In this document: positions 20,672 to 31,060 of the stretch, piece after piece | How positions within the stretch are numbered: position 1 is the stretch's first letter | Layout: every line of letters starts with the position of its first letter | Assembly (NCBI GenBank): GCA_014529385.2 | Contig: CM043963.1 | Coordinates: forward strand, 75,838,412 to 75,902,411 | Source: Adiantum capillus-veneris | Lineage: Eukaryota; Streptophyta; Polypodiopsida; Polypodiales; Pteridaceae | Direction of reading: 5' to 3' | Length of the DNA: 64,000 nt | Notes under the pieces: generated by a model | What the model was told of the DNA's origin: nothing | Seen by the model: only the letters and a program-made list of their open reading frames with translations | Databases searched by the model: none | Made by a program: the position numbers and the translations under genes

Positions 20672-23670
20672 GTGGCAAGTAAAGTAGAACAAGATGCTCT
20701 AATTCTCTCATTAGACAATGTGTCTAATTCCGCGATAGTAGATTCCGGGGCTTCATTCCATGTGACACCACACAAGAAACATTTCCAAGATTACGCCAAA
20801 GTGAATTTTGGGTATCTATACTTGGGAGATGATGAAGCTTGTGAAATTGTCGGCAAAGGTTCAATTTGTGTCAAAACTGTTAATGGAAATGAATGGAAGC
20901 TTAAAGATGTTAGGCATGTTCCTTCTTTTTTAAAAAAATGATCTCTACAGGACAATTGGACGATGAAGGACACAACATTGTATTTGGAAACAAACGGTGG
21001 AAGATCTCAAAAGGATCTTTGGTGGTTTCCAAGGGAGAAAAGGTCGGAACACTTTACATGTGTACTATCAGCACGCAATCTTCAACTTGTGCAATAGCTA
21101 CAGAAGTCGACAGTGCGGTGTGGCACTATCGTCTTGGGCATATGAGTGCTAAAGGAATGCAAATCCTTCAAACAAAGAAGCTTCTACCAGGTTTGAAAGA
21201 ATTAGAGTTCTGTGAAGATTGTGTTTATGGTAAACAAAAGAGGGTGAAATTTCAAAAATCAGGAAATGAAAGAAAAAATAAAAAACTTGAGTTGGTTCAT
21301 TCTGATGCTTGGGGTCCTGCAAGTACACCATCACTTGGTGGCTCATTGTAGTATGTAACATTCATAGACGATGCGACTAGAAAAACATGGGTTTATGTCA
21401 TGAAGAATAAGTCTGATGTGTTTTCCATATTTCAAAGGTGGAAAGCCTTTGTGGAGAATGAAACAGGTACCAAGGTTAAATGCCTCAGATCCGACAATGG
21501 AGGCAAATCTTGCAACCAAGCTTTTGAAAGCTTTTGTGCTAGAAATGGCATTCGAAGGCAAAGGACAACCCCAAGGACACCTCAATAAAATTTCATTTCT
21601 GAAAGAATGAACAGATCAATCATGGAGCGAGCACGAAGCATGCATCATGCAGGCCTACCACTTGAGGTTTGGGCGAAAGCTGTAAGTACGTCTATGTACT
21701 TAATCAACAGGTCACCCTCAACGCCACTAGATGGGGGAGTTCCAAAAGAGGCATGGACAGGTACACCAGTGAATTATGCATTTCTCAAATTGTTTGGGTG
21801 TGAGGCTTTCATGCACATAGATAGAATCCTAAGGTCAAAGCTAGATGCAAAGTCCAAAAAGTGTTTCTTCATTGGCTATGGAGAAGGTGACTTTGGGTAT
21901 TGCCTATGGAATCCTGAAGATGGTAAAATCTTTAGACGTAGGGATGTAATTTTCAACAAAAAAAATATGTACAAAGATTATTTGGAAAGAAAACAAACAA
22001 AAGAAACAGGTGATGAGTACATGGAGCTTGAGGACGGTGAAAACTCAAGGAATGCAAACGATGACAATGTGCAACAACGTCAACCAAATGAGGAGCCTCA
22101 ACCTATTCCCCGAAGATCTACAAGAGCAAGTAGACCTCCAGAAAGGTTCGTTCCACCCTTCAACCATCTCTTGATCTCAAATTCTGGAGAGCCGGAATCA
22201 TACGAAGAAGCTATGCATCACGAATCCAAAGAAGAATGGAGGAAGAGCATGCAAGTGGAGATGGACTCATTACATCGCAACCAAACATGGAAGTTGGTTG
22301 AGTTGCCTAAAAGTAAGCAGGCACTGCAGAACAAATTGGTGTATAAGCTGAAGGAAGAAGAAGGTGGGAAGAAAAGGTACAAGTCTAGGCTTGTGGTAAA
22401 AGGATTTTCTCAAAAGAAAGGTATTGACTTCAGTGAAATATTTTCTCCTATTGTGTAAAAATGAACTCAATTAGGCTTGTCTTAAGCCTTGTGGCTGCTC
22501 ATGATTTAAATCTCAGGCAAATGGATGTAAATATGGCATTCCCTCACGGTGACTTAGAGGAGGAAATCTACATGCTTCAACCAAAGGGGTATGAAGTAAA
22601 AGGTAAGGAGAAAATGGTTTGCAAATTAAAGAAGAGAAGTTGTATGGTTTAAAGCAAGCATCAAGATAGTGGTACTTGAAGTTCAATCGATGGATGTTGG
22701 ATCTTGGATTCACAAGATGCAACTCAGATCACTACGTCTACACAAAGAATTTGGGAGATGGGAAGTTCATCATCCTAATGTTGTATGTTGATGACATCAA
22801 AGACCTAAAAGAGGAGTTATCTAAATCTTTTTCAATGAAAGACTTAGGTGCTGCAAAAAGGATACTTGGTATGAAGATATCAAGGGACATGACGAAGAAG
22901 ACAATAAAGCTATCTCAAGAGGATTACATCGAGAAGGTACTAGAAAGGTTTGCAATGTAAAATGCAAAAACAGTTTCTACACCTTTGGCTGGTCACTTTA
23001 AACTAACCAAGGATATGTGTCCAAAGACACAAGAAGAGATAGCCTATATGTCTAAAGTTCCATATGCTGCAGCAATAGGTTCTCTTATGTATGTTATGGT
23101 CTAGACAAGGCCAGACATTGCATATGTAGTGGGAGTTGTAAGTAGGTTCATGGACAACCCAGGTAAAGAGCACTGGCAAGCTGTGAAGTGGATACTTAGG
23201 TATCTGAAAGGGACAACAACAAATGCTTTGTATTTTGGAGGAACTGATATTTTTCTTCAAGTGTATGTTGATGCAGATATGGCAGGTGACAAAGATATTT
23301 GAAGGAGCACTACTAGCTATGTATTCACGATTGGAGGCACATAAGTAAGTTGGGCTTCAAAGCTGCAGAACGTGGTATCACTTTCTACCACGGAAGCAAA
23401 GTATGTAGCAATGACGGAGGCAAGCAAAGAAATTTTGTGGCTTGACAAATTCTTAGGACAACTTGGATTCAAACAAGACAATTGTGTCTTGTACAATGAT
23501 AGCCAAAGCGCTATCCATCTTGCAAAGAACTTGGCCTTTCATTCAAAGACAAAGCACATTGAGGTGAGATATCACTTCATACGTACTCTTTTGGACGAGG
23601 GACAACTAAAGCTAGGATAGGTGCATACAAGTGAAAATCTTGCAGACATGTTTACAAAGGTGGTCAACAA
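20672..23670 (+). pseudogene. pol of element A (protease-integrase-RT-RNase H)
   Basis: Protease: VDSGASFHVTPH near 20740 with an intact DSGA. Pre-integrase zinc: WHYRLGHMS ... CEDCVYGK (21120-21230). Integrase core: HSDAWGP near 21299, then a TAC-to-TAG stop at 21348-21350. The second-aspartate block at about 21490 reads SDNGGK, where the family normally has SDNGGE. LEVWAKAVSTSMYLINRSPS and the linker follow to about 22240. RT: QTWKLVELPK near 22281, a two-base insertion and shift at about 22453, QMDVNMAFPHGDLEEEIY, and YVDD at 22784-22795 followed directly by IKDLKEELSKSF. RNase H: STTEAKYVAMTEASKEILWL near 23384, DSQSAIHLAKN near 23500 and HIEVRYHFIR near 23560. Confidence 0.9.
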
Positions 23671-23765
23671 GGAGAAGTTGAGCTTTTGCTCATCTTCAAT
23701 TGGCATTCAAGGATAAGAAGCCAGGAAGAAAAGCAGCCATAGGTTTGGTTTGGAGATCAGTCTCC

Positions 23766-23776
23766 AAGTGGGAGAT
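23766..23776 (+). promoter_or_regulatory. Polypurine tract of element A
   Basis: AAGTGGGAGAT directly precedes the 3' LTR. Confidence 0.8.
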
Positions 23777-24387
23777 TGTTAAGTATGGAGCCCGATTTAC
23801 CCATTGTAATTTTTTATTAAAAACGCACATTTGTAAGGCCCCCATTATGAGGAGAAGCCATTGTGCGTGAAGAAAAATCACTCGCCAGAAAACAAAATCA
23901 CTCGTCAAAAACCAAAATTTTCACGGCAAGCTTCGTCGGAATATTCATTTTTACCGGAATATTATGGCCGGACGGTGGCCGAAAAGTGGTCAAAAAATGG
24001 CCGGTCGTTGGGCCGGTCGGCCGGTGGCCAGTAGTCAATGGCCGGTGGCCGATTTCAAAGGAAAACTTATCTTCTTAAGGGCGGCCACACATGGGTGGAT
24101 TGGAGGGTCCGATTTGGACTTATCTACACAAGGGTGTCTACACGTGGCTACCTCTCATGAGAGAGGGCAGCCCTTTTGGCCTATAAAAGGAGGCCATTTC
24201 TACACACATTTCATAGTGTGAAGTTGAAGCAACAAGGTGGGTGTGAGGTGGTGATAGTAAAGCAAGGCTGGAGCTCCAAAAGGGTATAATCCCTTTGTAA
24301 CCTACTTTTTGTTTTGAAGTACTAAAGCCATTGAGTGGCTGCTTTCCCGTGGACGTAGCCCACATTGGGTGAACCACGTATATCATG

Positions 24388-24438
<51 letters not shown>

Positions 24439-24525
24439 CTCTATAATCTCTTGTGTGTGAAAATTATCTCTCTCCATTAAGTAATCTACTCAATTATCTA
24501 CTAAGCTACGCCCTATTTCCTAACA
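23777..24525 (+). repeat. 3' LTR of element A
   Basis: TGTTAAGTATGGA ... CTATTTCCTAACA, followed by the target duplication GGAGG. It has a (CT)n run at 24392-24433. Visible differences from the 5' LTR are scattered substitutions and small indels, so the insertion is not recent. Confidence 0.95.
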
Positions 24526-24530
24526 GGAGG

Positions 24531-24984
24531 TACAATGGGTTCTTTCTTACTACTCCAACTGACTATCCATAATGTCACCTGCCCAATTTGCATTTTAATA
24601 ACCATAAAGACAAATTTAAGCATTCTTCTTATAGAACATACCAAAGTTTATAATAGCCTACACATATCTCATAATCCTTCTCATTGCACCAAAATGATTT
24701 GCAATATGTCATGCCATATTTTTCAAGCATATCCAATCATATTGCAACAATTAGGAGCGCAAAGGGTTTTCAAAATACACAAATAGCAACACGATAGAAG
24801 ATAAAATCAATAGATTTGCAAACCTAAAAGATTGTGTATACACGGAATCCATAGTAATACTCACATGAGAGAGATAGAGAGCAGAGAGAGAATAGAAGAG
24901 AACGTACAAGTGCGCCTTCTAGAGTAAAGTGCTACACATGCATGGTGAGAGAGAAGGAGCGAGAAGAGAAAAGAAGAACACAAA
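24531..24984. other. Right flank of element A, unassigned
   Basis: AT-rich with GA-rich patches near 24869-24980. No domain is recognised. It leads into a repeat shared with 60725-60970 and may be part of the same reverse copia LTR region. Confidence 0.4.
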
Positions 24985-25240
24985 CATTGGGTGCAATCTT
25001 CCCCATACAAGAGTGAGCATTTTTCTCTTGCACCCATTTATTTATAGATTTCTTAAATGCTCAAAATGATTACAGACTGTCCGCCCAGACGTAAAGTGAC
25101 CATGGCTCATAAAGAGCTCTTTAATAAAACAATATCGACAAACATGTTATTCTTTGTATTTTTAATTGATCACTTATGCTTTTGCCACCTATTAATTGCA
25201 ATAAATAAATATCTTGACATTTCTATTACAAACCTCTGCG
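24985..25240. repeat. Repeat shared with 60725-60970
   Basis: Both copies share long stretches such as TTATTTATAGATTT, GTAAAGTGACCAT and CTCATAAAGAGCTCTTT in the same order. At 60970 the other copy adjoins copia remnant H. An LTR or 3' untranslated segment of the H family is a reasonable guess. Confidence 0.75.
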
Positions 25241-25244
25241 TTAG

Positions 25245-25450
25245 TTTTACCATATACATGTGGTAGTGATGTATGTGAACACACTTAGGACCGCCAGGAA
25301 AAATTTTCCCTCACTAGCAGGTTTTTCCCCCCGTGCATTGTATATACGCAGGCTATCTTATCTTTCCATTGCACACTCTTCGTTGTGTGCCTTAAGCTTC
25401 CTTCATCTTCTCTAAGATATGTGTGTTTTTTTGCAACCCTAATTCTAACA
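25245..25450 (+). repeat. 5' LTR of element D
   Basis: It aligns with the LTRs of C and E. The terminal TG has mutated to TT, and it ends AATTCTAACA. Confidence 0.85.
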
Positions 25451-25467
25451 ATTGGTATCTGAGCAGG
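25451..25467 (+). promoter_or_regulatory. PBS of element D
   Basis: ATTGGTATCTGAGCAGG is initiator tRNA-Met type with one mismatch in the core. Confidence 0.8.
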
Positions 25468-25780
25468 TTGCGTCCTCCCCGGCTTAATCGCCAACAGCTC
25501 CACCACATGCCTACTCACTTTTTTTAATTTTTATGAGCTTTGGCAAGCATCAACAGGCCAATAAATTTTTGATTCGGGTTCATTTGTGCCTCTGTTTCTA
25601 CTATAAAGCAGTATTGTGTAGGCAATTTTGTCATTTTAATTGTGCAAATTTTTTGTCAGTGTCGTTTTTTGCATAACAAGTCTCTTACAATCTTCTATGG
25701 TTTGTGCTATATACCACGTGTTGTTCCCACTCTGTTTCTCCTCTTTTTGGGAAATTTTCACATCAGGTGTAGCATTCGCC

Positions 25781-26896
25781 ATGGTTCACAACAACACAAA
25801 TGTGTTCAAGATGTTTGTTGCTGAGGATAGATTGGATGGGGACAATTACCCTATGTGGGCTTACATGATGCAACATGTCCTTGTGTCAAAGGGCATTTTG
25901 AACATTGTGCAAGGCATTGATGTACGTCTTGGTTCTAAGGATGTAGGCGATGTTAAGGATGTTGCATGCTTTGGTGGCAGAATTGATGTTGCCAGAGTTG
26001 TTTCACCTACGATTGAGCAAGCTCATTGGGATGTGAAATATGCGCAAGCTCATGCATTGATTACGTTGTCTGTAAAGCGTACTATTACTCCTCACATATA
26101 TTCAACAAAAGCTACAAAACAGGCTTGGGATATTCTAGTTGGTCTTTATGCAAGTCGCAATGAGGCAAAAATTGCATTGCTGCGTAAAGAGCTGGAGTCG
26201 AAGATTATGCATGAGGAAGATGATAAGGACACTTTCCTTACTAGTGTCAAGGATATCAATGAGCAACTTATTTTTGCAGGTGAAGTCATTTTGAACAGTT
26301 CCCTTGTGTAGACTGTTCTTGATGCCTTACCAGATTATTACCAGATTTTTGTTAGTATTTGAAGACTTATGACCCAAGGAATCCTAAATTTGTGAAGTTT
26401 GATGCATGATGCGCATTGCTGTTGCAAGAGTCACTTTCCTGGAAAAACCAACACTAGATAGTGTGCAGTTGAACATGCCTTTATTGTTGCTCAAAGTAAA
26501 GGTCGTAATAGTAATGCAGCCACTTCTCGTGATTCTTTTGCGAGTGGAAAATCACATGTTCCTAATACTTCTACTGGTAGCAATTCATCTAGGAATTCTA
26601 GTGAAAAGGGCAAAAAGAAGATGTGTTGCCATTATTGTAAAGCTAATGATCACTTGATCAAGCAGTGTCCTAAGTTGAAGGCCAAAGTGGCTGGTTCCAC
26701 TACAAATGCAGCTATTGTTGAGTCTTTGTGAAAGGAGACTGTGATGGTGATGTTGATGCAGAATGGGCTTTTAGTGTAGAGTGATTCTGTTATCCATGAT
26801 GCATGCATGTCAGTTGCTGCAAATTCACATGCGTGGTATTTTGATAGTGGCGCTACAAATCACATTACCCCACATCATGAATTTTCACCTCTCTTA
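25781..26896 (+). pseudogene. gag and protease start of element D
   Basis: The ATG at 25781 begins MVHNNTNVFKMFVAEDRLDG, the best preserved gag of this family here: about 177 codons to a stop at 26309. It includes DNYPMWAYMMQHVLVSKGI, KQAWDILVGLYASRNEAK and DINEQLIFAGEVI. After frameshifts the zinc knuckle CHYCKANDHLIKQC appears at about 26627-26668. The protease site FDSGATNHIT follows at about 26840-26870. Element E then interrupts at 26896 within the phrase corresponding to TSL. Confidence 0.85.
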
Positions 26897-27121
26897 TGTT
26901 GGAATTAGGGTTGCAAGAAAACACACACAGCTTTGAGAAGACAAAGGAAGCTCAAGGCACACAATAGAGAGTGTATTACTTGTGCAATGGAAAGATAGAT
27001 AGCCCTAGAGTGATGGGTGTATATACAATGCACGGGAGGGAAAAACCTCCTACTGAGGGAAAAATGCCTCGGTGGTCCTAAGTGTGTTCACACACATCAC
27101 TACCACATGTATATGGTAACA
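26897..27121 (-). repeat. 3' LTR of element E
   Basis: On the plus strand it runs from TGTTGGAATTAGGG to TATATGGTAACA, and matches 30835-31060. Confidence 0.92.
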
Positions 27122-27132
27122 AATCACCCCTG
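27122..27132 (-). promoter_or_regulatory. Polypurine tract of element E
   Basis: The complement reads CAGGGGTGATT, next to the 3' LTR. Confidence 0.7.
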
Positions 27133-30100
27133 GAGTGATGCGGTGAATGAGAGCTGGCACACAATCAGTCCACAAAGGGGAGTAATCCCAAAGCTTTGTG
27201 GAAAGCTTTGAGCTTCTCACGAGACAATGCCTTTGTGAAAAGATCTGCATGGTTGTCCTGTGCTAGCACATAATCCAAGCTTATCTCTCCTGTTGAGAGC
27301 CTCTCTTTGACATAGTGGTAATGCACCTGAATGTGCTTTTTGCGAGCATAAAAAACTGGGTTCCTTGCAACTACGAATGCGCTCTGACTGTCAGTGTAGA
27401 TAGTGTTGGCAGTGTCCTATCCAATACCCAAATCATCCATAAGGTGTCTGAGCCATACACACTCAACCGTACCTGTGAAGACTGCCCTATACTTGATCTC
27501 ACAACTGGAAGTGGGCACAGTAGGTTGCTTCTTGCTCAACCATGATATGCATGAGTTGCCAATCATGAAACAAAAACCACTTGTGGACACTCTTGCGTCA
27601 AAACAACTAGCCTAATTTGAGTCCAAAAAAGCATGTAAGTTTGGTGGCAATGACACCCCCTTGGGATAAAACAAGCCAATATGTAAAGTGCCATTCAATT
27701 AGCAAAAATTCCTCTTGACAACCTGCCAATTCTTGTACCCTGGGCTATGCATAAATCTTATGACATGTGAGACTGAAAACTGAATATCTGGCCTTGTGTT
27801 GCATACATAAATGAGCATCTACAGGATCACCAGCATCATGAAGACTCAATTTCAAACCTGTTTCGATGGGAGTGGCAATAGGTTTTCAATCCTTAAGTCC
27901 AAACTTACCTAGCAATGTCTTTATGTAACTTTTCTGACACAAGGCAATACCACCATCACACTGCTTAAACTGTATGCACAAGTAATGATGCAATAGCCCC
28001 AAATCTTTCATCTTGAAAGTAGCATTCAAATCAGCCTTAAATTCAGTAATATGTCTCTCATTTTGTCCAGTGATCAGCAAATCATCTACATAGAGAACCA
28101 CAATGAAAAGTACATCACCCTCATGCTTTACATACAATGTGCTTTCTATTGCAGTGTTACAAAAGCTTCGTTTGACCAAATAAGTGCCGACCTTCTCATA
28201 CCAAGCACGAGGAGATTGCTTCAGCCCATACAAAGCTTTGCTACATTTGCACACTTTATCCTCTTGTCCTTTCTTGAAAAAACCGTGAGGCTGCGTTACA
28301 TAAACTTTCTCAACTATTCAAGAAAGCAGTAACAATGTCTGATTGATGTACATCCCAACCAAAATGAGCTGGCAATGCACATAGAAAATGCACAGTAGTC
28401 ATGCGACAAGTAGGAGCAAAGGTCTCTTCATACTATGCCTTTTTTATGTGCATAACCCTTTGCAACAAGTCAAGCCTTATAGAGATCAATTTCACCATCC
28501 GACTTGCATTTCAACTTGTACACCCACTTCGTACCAATGGACCTTTTGCCACCAGGAGGCAAATCACATAAAGTCCATGTGTGCCTCATATTCTGATTGC
28601 ATGATAGCCATCCATTTTTTTGAATTATGTGCTTCATTAAAAGACAGAGGTTCCTCACCATCATGTAAGCTAGACATAGACAAAGCATAACAATCTGATG
28701 CCTAAGATGCATGGCAAGAGCCTGAACGAGTGTGACTAGACAAAGGTGCTTCCAATTTACTGTCATGCAATGTATGCACCAGCCATTTTAGGATACCTCT
28801 AGGAATGGTTATTTTCAGCCCTTTCCTCATCAAGTACATCATGTACATCTGCATCAGTAATAGGCTGATCTGTAACATTTTCAAAAACCCCCATAAGCTA
28901 TACATTTGCCTCATTGGAATTTACATTCGAACTTCCACCACTAAAAAGAGGCAACAAAGTGTCATAAATGTCTTGTGAGTACATTACTGTCTCTAGTACA
29001 TGACAGCAAGGGCTGAACAAAATCTTTCACAAACACAACATCCCGTGAAACCAGAATACGCTTTGTTTGTGGATGATACAACCCGTAACTTTTGCTTTCA
29101 GCACTATGACCAACAAAAATACATTTTATAGCCTTATCATCCAATTTTTTGCGCTGTGTTTGTGGCACCAAAGCATATGCCAAACAACCAAAAACACGCA
29201 TGTGCTCAATAGAAGGCTTTCTATCATGCCATGCTTCATTGGTATTTTATCCCACGACTAGCTAGAAATGCATTAAATTCATGAGACATATACTCCCCCC
29301 CTGGATCAAAATGGAGGGTGCCCATAGTACATTTTGAGACATTTTCAGCCGTAGCCAAAAATTGTTTGAAGCACATAAATACTTCGGACTTTAGTTTAAG
29401 CGGATATACCAATGCATGCCTGGAGTAATCATCCATAAAAGTCACAAAGTAAAGGTAATTTCCCAAGGACGGAGTTTGCATGGGCCCACAAACATCACTA
29501 TGCACAAGATGCAACATGCATGTGCCCCTAACTGAACCATCCTTTGGAAACTTAGAATGTTGCATCTTACCCAAAATACAGCCTTCACAGACATGTTTTA
29601 CATGTTCTTCAAGAAGCGGCAAAGAAGCAGCCATATCAAGTTTCTGTAAATGCAGCCAACTGGAAAAATTCAGATGACCAAAACGTGCATGCTAAAGTTT
29701 TGCATTTGAAATAGCCTTTGAATCCAAAATTGCATTTTGTAAAATTCTGCCCACGACATAAAATGCCAGATGCAACAATTCCAACAACCAAAAATGATAT
29801 AATGTATTATACATCTATCATCCACAAATTTGACTACAAGACCACATCTAGCAAGTGCAAATACACACAAAAGATTCTTCTTGATCCCAGGTACATAAAG
29901 TGCATCAACAAGTGTGAAAGAACTGTCATTTGCAGCAGTAAGCACAATCTTTCCAACTCCTTGAATCGGATAAGAGGCATTGTTGGCACAAGTAACCGAA
30001 TTCCCATGAGGGACAGACTCAAGAGAGGTGAACAAATCACGATGTGAGGTAACGTGCTTTGTAGCACCACTGTCAAAATACCACACATGTAAATCTACAA

Positions 30101-30819
30101 CAATTGACATGCATGCATCATGGACATCATGATTATAAGTGCACTATGCACTAAGAGTCCATTCTGCATCAACATCAGCGTCACAATGTCCTTTCACAGA
30201 AGACTCAACAATAGCTACATTTGTAGTGGAACCAGCATTAGTAGTGGAGCCAACATCTTTCTTCTTAGCCTCTTTGGCTTTCAACTTAGGATACTACTTG
30301 ATCAAATGATCATTAGCTTTAAATTAGTGGCAATGCATCTTCTTTTTGCACTTATCACACCAGAATTCCCAGACAAATTTCTGCCAGCAGAAGTATTAGG
30401 AACATGTGATTTTCCACTCGTAGAAGAACCATGAGAAGTGGCTGCATTACTGTTACCACCTTTTCTTTGAGCAACAATAAAGGCCTGTTCAACTGCACAC
30501 TATCTAGTTTTGGTTTTTCTAGGAAAGTGACTCTTGCAACAACAATGTGCATAATGCATCAAACTTCACAACTTGAGGATTTCCTTGGGTCATACGTCTT
30601 CAAGTACTAGCAAATGTCTGGTAAGAATCTGGCAAGGCATCAAGAACAGTCTACACAAGGGAACTTTTTGAAATGACTTCACCTGCAAAAATAAGTTGCT
30701 CATTGATATCCTTGACACCAATAAGGAAAGTGTCCATATCATCTTCCCCATGCAAAATCTTTGACTCCAGCTCTTTACGCAGCAATGCAATTTCCCCCGG
30801 GCCCCAAGAGGATGCAACT
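27133..30819 (-). pseudogene. gag-pol of element E
   Basis: Reading leftward: mid-gag (EIALLRKELESKILHGEDDM near 30800), a knuckle region near 30310, protease FDSGATKHVTSH near 30070 with VGKIVLTAANDSSFTL, pre-integrase CEGCILGKMQHSKFPK near 29580, integrase LVHSDVCGP near 29520 and LHFDPGGEY near 29300 (the normal SDQGGEY is altered). After GIKYQ the frame jumps to EAWHDRKPSIEHMRVFGCLA near 29215, an in-frame-like deletion of central integrase including the catalytic glutamate region. RT follows with KWVYKLKCKSDGEIDLYKA near 28500, KALYGLKQSPRAWYEK near 28230 and an intact YVDDLLITG near 28080. RNase H ends near 27165 with ADLFTKALSREKLKAFHKAL. There are many stops. Confidence 0.88.
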
Positions 30820-30834
30820 TGCTTTGATACCAAT
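30820..30834 (-). promoter_or_regulatory. PBS of element E
   Basis: The complement reads ATTGGTATCAAAGCA, adjacent to the 5' LTR; initiator tRNA-Met type. Confidence 0.8.
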
Positions 30835-31060
30835 TGTTGGAATTAGGGTTGCAGGAAAACACACACAGCTTGGAGAAGACAAAGGAAGCTAAAGGCACAC
30901 AATAGAGAGTGTATTACTTAGTGTGCAATGAAAGATGGATAGCCATAGAGTGATGGGAATATATACAATGCACAGGGGTGAAACCTCCTAGTGAGGGAAA
31001 AAATGCCCCGGTGGTCCTAAGTGTGTTCACACACATCACTACCACATGTATATGGTAACA
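30835..31060 (-). repeat. 5' LTR of element E
   Basis: On the plus strand, TGTTGGAATTAGGG to TATATGGTAACA, followed by TCTTG. Confidence 0.92.

Larger units (their letters stand above)
19044..24525 (+). mobile_element. Element A: complete Tnt1-like Ty1/copia retrotransposon
   Basis: Both LTRs are present (756 and 749 bp, TG...CA). They are flanked by identical 5-bp target duplications GGAGG at 19039-19043 and 24526-24530. Inside are a tRNA-Met-type PBS, gag, protease, integrase, RT, RNase H and a polypurine tract. By domain order and motif wording it belongs with tobacco Tnt1 and its relatives (Tork-type copia). It is full-length in structure but dead in coding: gag starts with two tryptophan-to-stop changes, gag and RT have frameshifts, integrase has a nonsense codon, and ten RT residues after YVDD are missing. 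It would need enzymes from another copy to move. Confidence 0.95.
26897..31060 (-). mobile_element. Element E: reverse Ty1/copia nested in element D
   Basis: Two reverse-oriented LTRs of about 225 bp (26897-27121 and 30835-31060) bound a degraded gag-pol. The flanks are TCTTA (26892-26896) and TCTTG (31061-31065), a 5-bp duplication with one substitution. The element is of the same family as its host D and as C. Its leader and gag start are deleted: the PBS runs almost directly into mid-gag. Integrase has another internal deletion. The total length of 4.16 kb reflects these losses. Confidence 0.93.
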
